This document shows positions 44,873 through 53,659 of a stretch of 64,000 nt of DNA, in pieces. The DNA is taken from assembly GCA_964345225.1 (NCBI GenBank), contig CAYFQB010000053.1, positions 62,001 through 126,000 of the forward strand, given 5' to 3'. This DNA is from CAYFQB01 sp964345225 (GTDB lineage: Bacteria > Nitrospirota > Thermodesulfovibrionia > Thermodesulfovibrionales > UBA6898). The first letter of the stretch is position 1; the number at the start of each line of letters is the position of its first letter. The notes below the pieces were generated by a model. The model did no database searches and was not told where the DNA came from. It was given only the letters and a program-made list of their open reading frames with translations. Both the position numbers and the translations under genes were made by a program.

Positions 44873-45586
44873 TCAACTTTTCTTTAAATAACCTTTATCC
44901 AGCATGCTAGTATATTTTCCGTCACCTACTATTATATGGTCAAGAACCTTTATCCCTACGGTCTCACCCGCTTTTGCAAGCCTCTCTGTTATTAAAATAT
45001 CCTCACGGCTCGGGCTCGGGTCCCCGCTCGGGTGATTATGGATAAATATCACAGAAGTAGCAGATTCCTTTATAGCTTCTCTAAAAGCCTCTCTAGGATG
45101 TATTAAAGATGATGTAAGAGTTCCCTCTGATATCCTGGATTCCCTGATCAATCTGTTCTTTACATCGAGCATTACACAGTAGAAGACCTCTTTTCTCAAG
45201 TTCCGGAATCTCGGGTAAAAATAAGAATATACATCCTCAGCTACTGAAAAAAAAGGACCTCTAACACCGGGCTCTTCAAACAATCTTTTACCGAGCTCAA
45301 GTGCTGCCTTCAACTGTGCCGCCTTTGCTTTTCCCATACCTTTCAGAGTACATAATTCAGACAGTGATGCCTGTTGGATATTCTTAATGTTACTGAATGT
45401 GTTAAGCAATTCAATGCCGAGGTCTATTGCACTTTTTCCTCCACCGCCTGTGCGGAGTATTATTGCAATAAGCTGTGCATTTGAGACGTTAGTCGGTCCA
45501 TGTTTTAGCAGCCTTTCACGCGGCCTTTCATCTTCAGGCCAGTTTTTTATGCTCTTGTATGCCATATGACGAAGAGATTTTATCAT
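44873..45586 (-). CDS. radC: RadC/JAMM-domain protein
   Basis: A 237-residue protein. A helix-hairpin-helix-like N-terminal part (LKGMGKAKAAQLKAALELG) precedes the JAMM metalloprotease-like fold with HNHPSGDPSPSREDI, the HxHxxxxxxxxD zinc motif. The name implies DNA repair, but the biochemical role is unsettled. ATG 45586 is used; ATG 45565 is an alternative. A palindromic repeat lies 20 bases upstream of the start. Confidence 0.92.
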   Translation of the reverse strand: MIKSLRHMAYKSIKNWPEDERPRERLLKHGPTNVSNAQLIAIILRTGGGGKSAIDLGIELLNTFSNIKNIQQASLSELCTLKGMGKAKAAQLKAALELGKRLFEEPGVRGPFFSVAEDVYSYFYPRFRNLRKEVFYCVMLDVKNRLIRESRISEGTLTSSLIHPREAFREAIKESATSVIFIHNHPSGDPSPSREDILITERLAKAGETVGIKVLDHIIVGDGKYTSMLDKGYLKKS

Positions 45587-45605
45587 CTCTATTAATAATA
45601 GGTAA

Positions 45606-45662
45606 ACCCCGTTAGAAATTATTTTTTCATCAAGCCTTTGGGTAAGTTTTTTTTAACGGGGT
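45606..45662. repeat. ACCCCGTTAGAA...TTAACGGGGT element, long form (copy 3)
   Basis: A 57-base unit with complementary ends; its reverse complement aligns over its length with 47594-47651 at about 80% identity (shared CAAAGGCT and GAAAAAATA blocks). It lies between radC and gspF. Confidence 0.75.
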
Positions 45663-45714
45663 AAAGAGAATAATGCTTCGTTGACGATGTTTTATGCGTG
45701 TGATAAGATAATTT

Positions 45715-46908
45715 ATGCCTCTTTATATTTACGAAGCTATTGATTCTTACGGCAAAAAAATCAAAGAGACTATCTCCTCTTCTGATGAAGAAGCCCTGAA
45801 GTCAACTCTAAGGGAAAAGGGACTGATACCTCTGAACATAAAGGTATCCGAATCAAAAGAAGGTTATTTTTTTGAAAGGATAACTAATAAAGACCTCCTG
45901 ACCTTCACTCAGGAACTTGGCAATCTTCTTGATTCGGGACTACCCATTGACAGGGCCCTTTATGTGCTTTCAGAATATTCAGAAAAGAAGTCTTTCAGGT
46001 CAATAATAAAGGAGGTTTATATAGATATACAGAAAGGCGGTACTCTTTCCAATGCAATGGGAAAGCACAGGATTTTCCCCAGAATATATGTAAACATGAT
46101 AAAGGCAGGAGAGGCAGGAGGCATGCTTGAGACAGTTATTAAGAGACTCGCATCTTTTCTGGAGACAAGTGTTTCGTTTAAAGAGGAGATTACATCAGCA
46201 TTGATTTATCCTACTCTTATTTCTGCCGTTGGAGGGATAGCTGTAGCAATATTGATGGTTTTTGTTGTGCCAAAATTCTCACAGATATTTACCAATCTTG
46301 GACAGGCACTTCCTCTACCGACCCTCATACTGATAAGAATCAGTGAAATAATCACCTCTTACTGGTGGGTATTTGCTGTAATAATATTTGGATCTGTTAT
46401 TTTAATACGCGGGTATGCTAAGACATCCGAGGGGAAAAGCTTTATTGATAATCTTAAATTAAAGATCCCTTTTATAAAAAAGTTGAGCATGAAGATAATA
46501 ATATCCAGATTTTCCAGAACATTCGGTACCCTTCTTCAAAGCGGCGTACCTATACTTGAAGCCATAAAGATATCGAGAGACGTTATTGACAACGATACTA
46601 TCTCAAAACAGCTTGCAGTAATCGAGGAGGGGGTAAGCAAGGGAAGAGGTATTTCCTTGCCTTTGAGGGAGAGTGGTGTTTTCCCTGCAATTGTTACCCA
46701 GATGGTAACTGTAGGTGAAGAGGCAGGCAGGCTTGAGGAGACCTTCATACTTATAGCAGAGAGGTTTGAGAATGAGACAAAAAACTTTATCAAGAGATTT
46801 GTAAGCCTTTTTGAGCCTGCACTTATACTCCTTATGGGATTAATAGTTGGACTAATAGTTATTTCAATGCTCATGGGAATATTCAGTATCTACGAGATAC
46901 CCATATAA
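45715..46908 (+). CDS. gspF: Type II secretion system inner-membrane platform protein GspF
   Basis: A 397-residue protein with two related halves, each ending in membrane helices (about 165-210, 215-240 and 365-390). The signature TFTQELGNLLDSGLPIDRAL near 62 and FSRTFGTLLQSGVPILEAI near 263 are the two T2SSF domain openings, and MVTVGEEAGRLEETF is also typical. It couples the secretion ATPase to the pseudopilus. Genes gspG to gspJ follow, but no gspD, E, K, L or M is in the window. Confidence 0.95.
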   Translation: MPLYIYEAIDSYGKKIKETISSSDEEALKSTLREKGLIPLNIKVSESKEGYFFERITNKDLLTFTQELGNLLDSGLPIDRALYVLSEYSEKKSFRSIIKEVYIDIQKGGTLSNAMGKHRIFPRIYVNMIKAGEAGGMLETVIKRLASFLETSVSFKEEITSALIYPTLISAVGGIAVAILMVFVVPKFSQIFTNLGQALPLPTLILIRISEIITSYWWVFAVIIFGSVILIRGYAKTSEGKSFIDNLKLKIPFIKKLSMKIIISRFSRTFGTLLQSGVPILEAIKISRDVIDNDTISKQLAVIEEGVSKGRGISLPLRESGVFPAIVTQMVTVGEEAGRLEETFILIAERFENETKNFIKRFVSLFEPALILLMGLIVGLIVISMLMGIFSIYEIPI

Positions 46909-46992
46909 AACTAAATATCAAGTACGGAGTAAAAAAGGAATACGAACAAAACTTTTACCTGGAAATCTAAATTGACTATATAAGGAGGAAAA

Positions 46993-47430
46993 ATGAAGGA
47001 TAAAGAAAAACAGGATTATCACAAAAATATGAGGGGATTTACCCTTATTGAAATTATAGTAGTTATTATAATAATTGCTCTCATAGCAACTCTTATCGGA
47101 CCAAACATTTTTAAAAGACTCAGCCAGGGTAAACAGAAAGCTGCAAAGGTACAGATAGAGATGCTCGGCCAGGCACTCGATAGCTACAGGCTTGATATTG
47201 GTACATACCCTACAACCTCTGAAGGTCTTAATGCACTTATAACAAATCCCGGCGTAGAACAATGGGACGGTCCGTATTTAAAGAAAACCGTTTTGCCCAA
47301 GGATCCGTGGAACAGGGATTATCAGTACCAGTCACCAGGTTCAAATAGTGAATATGACCTCTTTTCATATGGTGCAGACGGTACTCCAGGTGGTGATGGT
47401 GAAAATAAAGACATTACAAGCTGGGAATAA
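46993..47430 (+). CDS. gspG: Major pseudopilin GspG
   Basis: A 145-residue prepilin. The cleavage site is MRG^FTLIEIIVV after a 14-residue positively charged leader. The C-terminal GTYPTTSEGLNALI, WDGPYLKK, PKDPWNRDYQYQSPG and DLFSYGADGTPGGDGENKDI region is the diagnostic GspG calcium-loop signature. AAGGAGG lies before the ATG. It forms the pseudopilus shaft. Confidence 0.97.
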   Translation: MKDKEKQDYHKNMRGFTLIEIIVVIIIIALIATLIGPNIFKRLSQGKQKAAKVQIEMLGQALDSYRLDIGTYPTTSEGLNALITNPGVEQWDGPYLKKTVLPKDPWNRDYQYQSPGSNSEYDLFSYGADGTPGGDGENKDITSWE

Positions 47431-47593
47431 TGGGTTTACCCCGTTGAAAAGAAATCCCCGCAACTGTGAGACCTTCGGTTTTTTAAGGTACGGAGCAAAA
47501 AAATACATGGAGTACTTTTCCAAACTGATTCTATATATATCTCGACCCATAAAAAAAAATATTTCCGATGAGTCAAGCTTTCAAACGGGATTT

Positions 47594-47651
47594 GCCCCGT
47601 TAGAAAAAGACTTGCTCAAAGGCTGGACGAAAAAATATTTTCTAATGGGGT
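47594..47651. repeat. CCCCGTTAGAA...CTAATGGGGT element, long form (copy 4)
   Basis: A 58-base relative of 45606-45662 in the opposite orientation. Its right end supplies the start-like ATGGGGTTT of the gspH coding region. A lone half-copy (TTTACCCCGTTGAAAAG) lies at about 47434-47450, just past the gspG stop. Confidence 0.75.
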
Positions 47652-48055
47652 TTACACTACTTGAAATCATAATCGTCCTTCTTATAGCAGGATTAGCAGT
47701 ATCAGTTATAACTTTCTCTGCTGCCCGACTTTATGAAAAAACACTTTTTAATGAAGAGGCAAGAAGACTGTTAAATACAATCAAACATGCTCGGGAGATT
47801 TCTCTAATAGAGAGAAAAAATATTGAATTCAAGATTGACGAAGAAGAAAAAAAATACTGGATAGACCATGGAGATGATATATCTACCAATTTACATTCCA
47901 TACCCTCAGAATTTACTATTACAGGAGAAGCTGTGATCTTTTTCCCCAAGGGAAACAGCTCCGGAGGTTTAATAAAGATAAATAATGGTAAAGGTCAGGA
48001 ATATAAAATTGAGGTTGAAAATATCAGCGGCATACCAACAATCAAAAGGCTTTAG
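47612..48055 (+). CDS. gspH: Minor pseudopilin GspH
   Basis: A prepilin with processing site MG^FTLLEIIIVLL and a short GspH-like body (hydrophobic helix, then EARRLLNTIKHAREISLIERK and a beta domain). The start is uncertain. ATG 47645 would give a leader of only two residues; TTG 47612 gives a normal 13-residue basic leader (MLKGWTKKYFLMG); ATG 47507 has a GGAG upstream but a 48-residue leader. I list 47612. The leader is coded by a palindromic repeat. It overlaps gspI by about 70 bases. Confidence 0.8.
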   Translation: MLKGWTKKYFLMGFTLLEIIIVLLIAGLAVSVITFSAARLYEKTLFNEEARRLLNTIKHAREISLIERKNIEFKIDEEEKKYWIDHGDDISTNLHSIPSEFTITGEAVIFFPKGNSSGGLIKINNGKGQEYKIEVENISGIPTIKRL

Positions 48056-48404
48056 CCTTTTTGAGGTCATGGTAGCTATAGCCATTCTCGCCATAGCGAT
48101 AGTCGCTATTTTCCAGCATTTTTCAACAACCCTTAAAACCACAAAAAAAGCAGATGACTACACAAGGGCACTCTTCTATGCAAGGTCAATGCTTGATGAG
48201 GCTTACAGTGCTTCTGACATTACAGAAATTTCTGATTCACTGGAATTCGAAGGAAATTACCTAGGTTCAAGAGAAGTAATCCTAAAATCTTCTTCAGAAG
48301 ATGAAAAGGCAAAAATTTACGAAATAATTATAACAGTGACCTGGCCTCCTTCAGGCAGTCTAAAACTAAAGGGGCTTCGAACAGTTTATGAACCTGAAGA
48401 ATAA
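47985..48404 (+). CDS. gspI: Minor pseudopilin GspI
   Basis: A 139-residue prepilin with cleavage site KG^FSLFEVMVAIAILAIAIVA after a 22-residue basic leader. The FEVMVAIAILA helix is typical of GspI. The 71-base overlap with gspH is long, so a later in-frame TTG start (codon 9 or 11) is possible. It helps form the pseudopilus tip. Confidence 0.9.
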   Translation: MVKVRNIKLRLKISAAYQQSKGFSLFEVMVAIAILAIAIVAIFQHFSTTLKTTKKADDYTRALFYARSMLDEAYSASDITEISDSLEFEGNYLGSREVILKSSSEDEKAKIYEIIITVTWPPSGSLKLKGLRTVYEPEE

Positions 48405-49017
48405 GAGCGGTATTACACTCCTTGAGCTCCTAATAGCTATAACTCTTTCAATCCTCATTCTATTAATACTTTCTTCAGCAATGAGGCTGGGCTACAAATC
48501 CCAGGAAAGCGGTTCTGAGAAGGCTGAGATAACCCAGAAGATACGGATTATCGGTGACAGAATCAGCTGGCTTATCAGGGGCGCCTATCCGTTTTCTATT
48601 AGTACGCCGGAGGGGAAAATAGTATTTTTCGAAGGGGAATCGGACAGAATTGGTTTTGTTACAACAAGCATTGATGTGTACGGAAAAGGACCTGAGGACA
48701 TGGCCGGGCTTAAATGGGTTTCGATTTTTGAGGATGACAATAAGTTAAATATAAGAGAGAAGGTATTTTTTTTGGAAGACGTATTCGATGATAGTGGTGG
48801 GAAGGTCTATATACTTGACCAAGGATTAAAAAAGCTGGAGTTCGAATATCTTGATATATCAGAAGAGGATGAAGTGGAAGAATGGGTTTCTGAATGGGAG
48901 CCTGATGAAAAAGAATATATTCCGTCAGCGGTGAGGATAAATATTGCCTTTGAGCATAAAGGAAAGACTATTAATATTCCGGAGCTTATTGTGAGAATCA
49001 ACACTATTAAGAAATAA
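48388..49017 (+). CDS. gspJ: Minor pseudopilin GspJ
   Basis: A 209-residue prepilin with site SG^ITLLELLIAITLS behind an 8-residue leader. The body is mostly beta and acidic, as in GspJ. It overlaps gspI by 17 bases. It is the last gene of this partial type II secretion cluster; metG is convergent 51 bases further on. Confidence 0.9.
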   Translation: MNLKNKSGITLLELLIAITLSILILLILSSAMRLGYKSQESGSEKAEITQKIRIIGDRISWLIRGAYPFSISTPEGKIVFFEGESDRIGFVTTSIDVYGKGPEDMAGLKWVSIFEDDNKLNIREKVFFLEDVFDDSGGKVYILDQGLKKLEFEYLDISEEDEVEEWVSEWEPDEKEYIPSAVRINIAFEHKGKTINIPELIVRINTIKK

Positions 49018-49068
49018 ATCCTTTTAAGATATCTCTCTACCCCTTTAAAAACACCCTTTCTACGGAGT

Positions 49069-51024
49069 CTACTTTATCCTTGAACCTTCTTTTACGTCCT
49101 TTTCGGGGATAAGAATAACAGGTCTGCCGTCAGAATCTGTTGCTGCAAGCAGCATACCTTTGGACTCAATGCCCGCAAGTTTGGCTGGCTTGAGGTTTTC
49201 AACCACAACAATCTTCCTGCCTATAAGTTCTTCAGGGTTGTAAACATTGCCTATTCCAGCGACAATTTGTCTCTGTTCACCTGTATCTATCTGTAGTTTT
49301 ATGAGCTTACTTGAGCCTTTTATACGCTCAGCCTGAAGCACCTTGCCAACCTTCATTTCGATCTTATAAAATTCATTTATTGATATTAAGTTTGCTGCTT
49401 CCACTTTTTCTTTCCTGGATTGCTCTTTTTTTTTCTCCTTTTTCATTTCTATCCGGGGGAAAAGCTGTTCACCTTTAGATACCCTTATTTCATAACCAGG
49501 TCTCCAATCCCATTCATAAATTTTGGGGATGCCAATCTTATCCTTTGAAAAACTCTGTCTGGTCTCATCTGTCAAAGATCTAAGACCAAGCTGTTTCCAT
49601 ATTTTCTCTGCAGCCTCAGGCATAAAAGGGTACAGTAAAACTGCAATCAGTCTCAAAGCATTCCAAATATTAAACATCGAGCGTTTGAGTGCTTTACTGT
49701 CACTTTCAGCAAGCTTCCACGGCTCTGTTTGAGCGATATGATTATTAGAAGACCTCACTACTACCCATATATTTTCGAGTATCAGATTGAAACGCAGATA
49801 AGACCAGTTCTGCTCATCATTTGCAACCAAGTTTGCATTCATACATACCCTTGAAAATTCGTTTTCGACTGTAGTATCAGACACGGACAGGTCTATGATC
49901 CCATCGAGATATTTTTCAGCCATTGTTAGAAACCTGCTCAGTAGATTACCAAGGTCATTGGCAAGATCCGTATTGATCCTCTTGATAAATGCCTTCTCTG
50001 AAAAATCTCCGTCAAGTCCAAATGGTACTTCCCGGAACAAAAAATACCTTAATGCATCTGCACCATACTGATCAACCATTACATTAGGGTCTACTACATT
50101 ACCGAGTGATTTTGACATCTTTCGTCCCTCTACAGTCCACCAGCCATGAGCAAAGATATTTTTTGTCAAAGGAAACTCAAGCGCCATCAGCATAGTTGAC
50201 CAGTAAACAGCATGTGTTGTAAGTATATCCTTCCCTACAAGGTGGTGAGTTGCAGGCCACCAGAAATCACCTAACCTTGCCATCTTATATCCCGGAACCA
50301 GATACCTTGTAGCTGAAAAATAATTCACCAGAGCATCAAACCAGACATATGTGACAAAATCTTCATCAAATGGCAGAGGAATTCCCCAAGACAGCCTCTG
50401 CTTTGGTCTAGAAATACAGAGATCGCCAAGAACATTGTTATTCAAAAAACCAAGAACTTCGTTTCTGCGGCTTTCAGGCAGTATGTATGACGGATTTTCT
50501 TCAATATGTCTGATAAGTCTTTCCTGGTATTTTGACATCAGGAAGAAATAGTTCTCTTCATTAATTTGCTCTGTTTGTCTTCCGCACTCTGGACAATTAC
50601 CATCAATAAGTTCCTTTTCTGTCCAGAATCGCTCGTCAGGTGTACAATACCATCCTGAATACACCCTTTTTTCAATCTTTCCCCTGTCCCAGAGCATCTG
50701 CATAAGTCCCTGCACTGTCCTGATATGTCCTTGATCAGTAGTTCTTATAAAAGCATCGAATGATATGTTCAGCTTGGCCCAGAGGTTCTTGAAATTCTCA
50801 ACCATGAGGTCAGCATGTTCTTTGGGCGAGCGGCCTTTATCAATAGCAGCCTTTTCTACCTTCTGTCCATGTTCGTCTGTACCTGTCAAAAAGAATACAT
50901 CCTCAGATATAAGCCTGCTGTGTCTCGCAAGTATATCTGCTGCAATAGTTGTATATGCATGACCTATATGCGGTATGTCATTTACGTAATATATTGGAGT
51001 GGTTACATAGAACTTATCATTCAC
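49069..51024 (-). CDS. metG: Methionyl-tRNA synthetase
   Basis: A class I synthetase of 651 residues. YYVNDIPHIGHAYTT contains the HIGH motif, the zinc-knuckle region has CTPDERF and CPECG, and GRKMSKSLGNVVD contains KMSKS. A C-terminal EMAP-like tRNA-binding domain starts near 548 (EFYKIEMKVGKVL). A repeat-like TTTCTACGGAGTCTAC abuts its stop. It overlaps ricT by 4 bases. Confidence 0.98.
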   Translation of the reverse strand: MNDKFYVTTPIYYVNDIPHIGHAYTTIAADILARHSRLISEDVFFLTGTDEHGQKVEKAAIDKGRSPKEHADLMVENFKNLWAKLNISFDAFIRTTDQGHIRTVQGLMQMLWDRGKIEKRVYSGWYCTPDERFWTEKELIDGNCPECGRQTEQINEENYFFLMSKYQERLIRHIEENPSYILPESRRNEVLGFLNNNVLGDLCISRPKQRLSWGIPLPFDEDFVTYVWFDALVNYFSATRYLVPGYKMARLGDFWWPATHHLVGKDILTTHAVYWSTMLMALEFPLTKNIFAHGWWTVEGRKMSKSLGNVVDPNVMVDQYGADALRYFLFREVPFGLDGDFSEKAFIKRINTDLANDLGNLLSRFLTMAEKYLDGIIDLSVSDTTVENEFSRVCMNANLVANDEQNWSYLRFNLILENIWVVVRSSNNHIAQTEPWKLAESDSKALKRSMFNIWNALRLIAVLLYPFMPEAAEKIWKQLGLRSLTDETRQSFSKDKIGIPKIYEWDWRPGYEIRVSKGEQLFPRIEMKKEKKKEQSRKEKVEAANLISINEFYKIEMKVGKVLQAERIKGSSKLIKLQIDTGEQRQIVAGIGNVYNPEELIGRKIVVVENLKPAKLAGIESKGMLLAATDSDGRPVILIPEKDVKEGSRIK

Positions 51025-51893
51025 TTCTTATGAAACCTTCCTTTGCGCCTTCTTCTCCTCCTGCGCCTCTTGGGATATGCCTTTATTTTCTGTTCACCTG
51101 GTTTTTCCTGTTGAGAAGCTGATGTATCTGCAGGTGTTTCCACATTGTAACTGACGATATCTGAAGGTCTTTGTTCCGGCTCATCTGTAAAGACTTCTAA
51201 CACCTCTTCTTCTTCAGTTATTGATATAGTATTATCATCGGAAATTGATGAAGTGCTGGAAACAAATTCGTCATATTCAAAACCCAGACAGCACATCAGT
51301 CTTCCACAGACACCTGAGAGTTTGCCGGTATTCAGAACAAGCTCCTGCTGTTTTGCCATTCTTATAGAGACGGGTTCGAATGTGGTCAGAAAAAGTCTGC
51401 AGCATAAAACTTTACCACAAATGCCCAGGCCCCCTGTTAATTTAGCCTTGTCGCGCACCCCGATCTGTCTCATTTCAATCCTCGTTTTGAACTTTGCAGC
51501 AAGGTCTTTAACCAGTTCCCTAAAATCAATCCTGCCCTCTGCAGTAAAGTAAAAGACTATCCTCTTCCTGTCCAGTGTAGCCTCCGTGCAAATCAGATTC
51601 ATTGGAATTCCTCTGGCCATTATCCTTTTCTGGCAGAAGTCTCTTGCTTCTTTCTCGAATGTTTCGTTCTCCTGTTTATTTTTGATATCCTCATCAGTCG
51701 CCAGGCGAAGCACCTTTTTAAGTTCTTTCTCGGGATTTTCTACTGAATGTCGGCCGATTATTACATTTCCTATGCTCAGACCGAATTCTGACTCGACGAC
51801 TACAAGATCTCCTGTATTGATTTCAAGGCTATTGACATCAAAATCATATATCCTTCCGCACCTTCTGAATCTTATTCCTGCTACATCAGGCAT
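51021..51893 (-). CDS. ricT: PSP1-domain protein (RicT/YaaT-like)
   Basis: A 290-residue protein with a PSP1 C-terminal domain. The VRDKAKLTGGLGICGKVLCC and VCGRLMCCLGFEYD cysteine groups are the markers; in Bacillus such residues bind Fe-S in the RicAFT complex involved in RNA processing. Its tail is very basic (KRRRRRRRRKGR). It lies in the usual tmk-holB-ricT-metG order. Confidence 0.92.
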   Translation of the reverse strand: MPDVAGIRFRRCGRIYDFDVNSLEINTGDLVVVESEFGLSIGNVIIGRHSVENPEKELKKVLRLATDEDIKNKQENETFEKEARDFCQKRIMARGIPMNLICTEATLDRKRIVFYFTAEGRIDFRELVKDLAAKFKTRIEMRQIGVRDKAKLTGGLGICGKVLCCRLFLTTFEPVSIRMAKQQELVLNTGKLSGVCGRLMCCLGFEYDEFVSSTSSISDDNTISITEEEEVLEVFTDEPEQRPSDIVSYNVETPADTSASQQEKPGEQKIKAYPKRRRRRRRRKGRFHKK

Positions 51894-51894
51894 A

Positions 51895-52926
51895 TTAGAT
51901 TGACAGCTCCTTTCTTAATAATGATGAAGTATAGTTCCATGTAATAGACTTATTAAGGTTGAAGATCAAAAGATTCTTCAATAGCTTTAATTTATTATAA
52001 ATACTTATTATAGAATTTAAATCTGTAGAATTACATAATTTGTTTAGATATTCCTCAAAATCGATATTAATCAGTCTTGATACTTCACCTGTTATTTTAA
52101 GCACCGCCATATCCCTGAGAAAGATTAATACAAGTTCAAACCATTGTTCCATCTCCTCTCTAGAGGTCCAGCTGTCTTTATCGGCATTAAGCATGCTATT
52201 GAAAAGACCCAAAAACCATATCTTTTCCTCCAATAAATCAGAGGAAAGCGCAATCCCAGGCCTTCCCATCGAAAGCCTTGTAACAAGCTGAAGACTTTCT
52301 GCAGGGATCTTTCCATCGAGCACACGCATGCATGACTCTGAAGAAAGAAGTGCAAAATTAATTCTTGAACATCTTGACCTGATAGTATCAGGAAGCATAT
52401 CCGGTTTCGATGATAACAGGATTATAACGCTGTCTTCCGCGGGTTCCTCTAGCGTCTTAAGAAATGCATTTGCAGCAGAAATATTCATTTTATCAGCATC
52501 ATCCACAACCACTATCTTCTTTCTGCCCTCATAGGGCTTAAATGAAAGTATATCCTCTATCATCCTTATTTCTTCTATCCTTATCTGTCTATCTTCAGGT
52601 AATATCATGATAAAATCAGGATGGGTCCCCGCTTCAATTTTTAGGCATGATTCACATTCATCACAGGCATCAAATGAAATTCCGGGTGCTGTATTACGAG
52701 TTTTGGGGTCATAGTCTTGAATCGAATCTTTACCTGCAACTCCTAACTTGTAACTCGTAACTTTTTTAAGGCAGTTTAAAGCCTTCGCAAAATTAACTGC
52801 AACGGTCTTTTTACCTATTCCGGATTCGCCGCAAAAAAGGTATGAAGTGGCAATTTTCTGCCTTTGTAAAATCCCGAAAAGCATCTCAATAGCCCTGTCC
52901 TGTCCTATGATATTTTTAAGTGACAT
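51895..52926 (-). CDS. holB: DNA polymerase III delta-prime subunit
   Basis: A 343-residue clamp-loader subunit. The P-loop region is FCGESGIGKKTVAVNFA; CDECESCLKIEAGTHPDF is the zinc-finger region and EPAEDSVIILLSS the expected later motif. Between the P-loop helix and the zinc region lies an extra segment (VTSYKLGVAGKDS...) that is coded by GTTACGAGTTACAAGTTAGG repeats at about 52725-52765, so it seems to be an in-frame repeat insertion. Confidence 0.9.
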   Translation of the reverse strand: MSLKNIIGQDRAIEMLFGILQRQKIATSYLFCGESGIGKKTVAVNFAKALNCLKKVTSYKLGVAGKDSIQDYDPKTRNTAPGISFDACDECESCLKIEAGTHPDFIMILPEDRQIRIEEIRMIEDILSFKPYEGRKKIVVVDDADKMNISAANAFLKTLEEPAEDSVIILLSSKPDMLPDTIRSRCSRINFALLSSESCMRVLDGKIPAESLQLVTRLSMGRPGIALSSDLLEEKIWFLGLFNSMLNADKDSWTSREEMEQWFELVLIFLRDMAVLKITGEVSRLINIDFEEYLNKLCNSTDLNSIISIYNKLKLLKNLLIFNLNKSITWNYTSSLLRKELSI

Positions 52927-52933
52927 ATCTCAA

Positions 52934-53578
52934 TTAAGAATCTCTTTTTGCCCTTGAATCTTCCAAAATCCCGGCTATAAGATTAACTATTTTATCATGC
53001 ACTGCCTCTATTTCAGCCGAACAGTCAACTAATTTTACTCTTTCTCTCTCCTTTTCAGCTATTTTAATAAAACCCTTCCTGACCATTTCATGAAAAGATA
53101 TATCCTCGAGTTCCAACCGGTCATTCTTGCTTATTTCCTTGTTCCTTCGCAGACCTGTTTCTACATCTATATCAAGAATTATTGTAATATCTGGCCTTAA
53201 TCTTCCTGTAGAAATCATGTCAAGAGAATCTATTAACTTTAAATCGATACCTCTGCCATAGCCTTGGTAAGCAACAGTTGAATCATAAAATCTGTCTGTA
53301 ATTACAATATCACCTCTTTCAAGAGCAGGATTTATAACCTCTTTAACGTGCTGTGCGCGTGATGCATTATACAGAAGTAGTTCAGTTACAGGGTTCATCC
53401 CTCTGCTGTCTAAAGACAGCAGAAGTTCCCTGATTTTCAGGCTTATAAGAGTACCGCCGGGTTCTTCTGTTTGTGTAACACTGAATCCCTTCCTTCTCAG
53501 GTATTCAGCAAGAAGTCTCGTCTGTGTCGACTTCCCAGTCCCCTCAATGCCTTCAAAAGATATGAAAAAACCTCTCAT
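52934..53578 (-). CDS. tmk: Thymidylate kinase
   Basis: Phosphorylates dTMP to dTDP. The P-loop FEGIEGTGKSTQTRLLA is at 8-24, DRFYDSTVAYQGYGRG near 96-111 and the LID region is RRNKEISKNDRL. At 214 residues it is standard. It is followed by holB after 7 bases and preceded by the MetE-like gene with an 81-base gap. Confidence 0.97.
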   Translation of the reverse strand: MRGFFISFEGIEGTGKSTQTRLLAEYLRRKGFSVTQTEEPGGTLISLKIRELLLSLDSRGMNPVTELLLYNASRAQHVKEVINPALERGDIVITDRFYDSTVAYQGYGRGIDLKLIDSLDMISTGRLRPDITIILDIDVETGLRRNKEISKNDRLELEDISFHEMVRKGFIKIAEKERERVKLVDCSAEIEAVHDKIVNLIAGILEDSRAKRDS

Positions 53579-53659
53579 TTTATAGAACCCTTTCCAGCAA
53601 ACTTTATCCTGTCTGCAAATTCCATTTCAATCTTAAGTCTCGATGCTGCTTCAGTTCCA

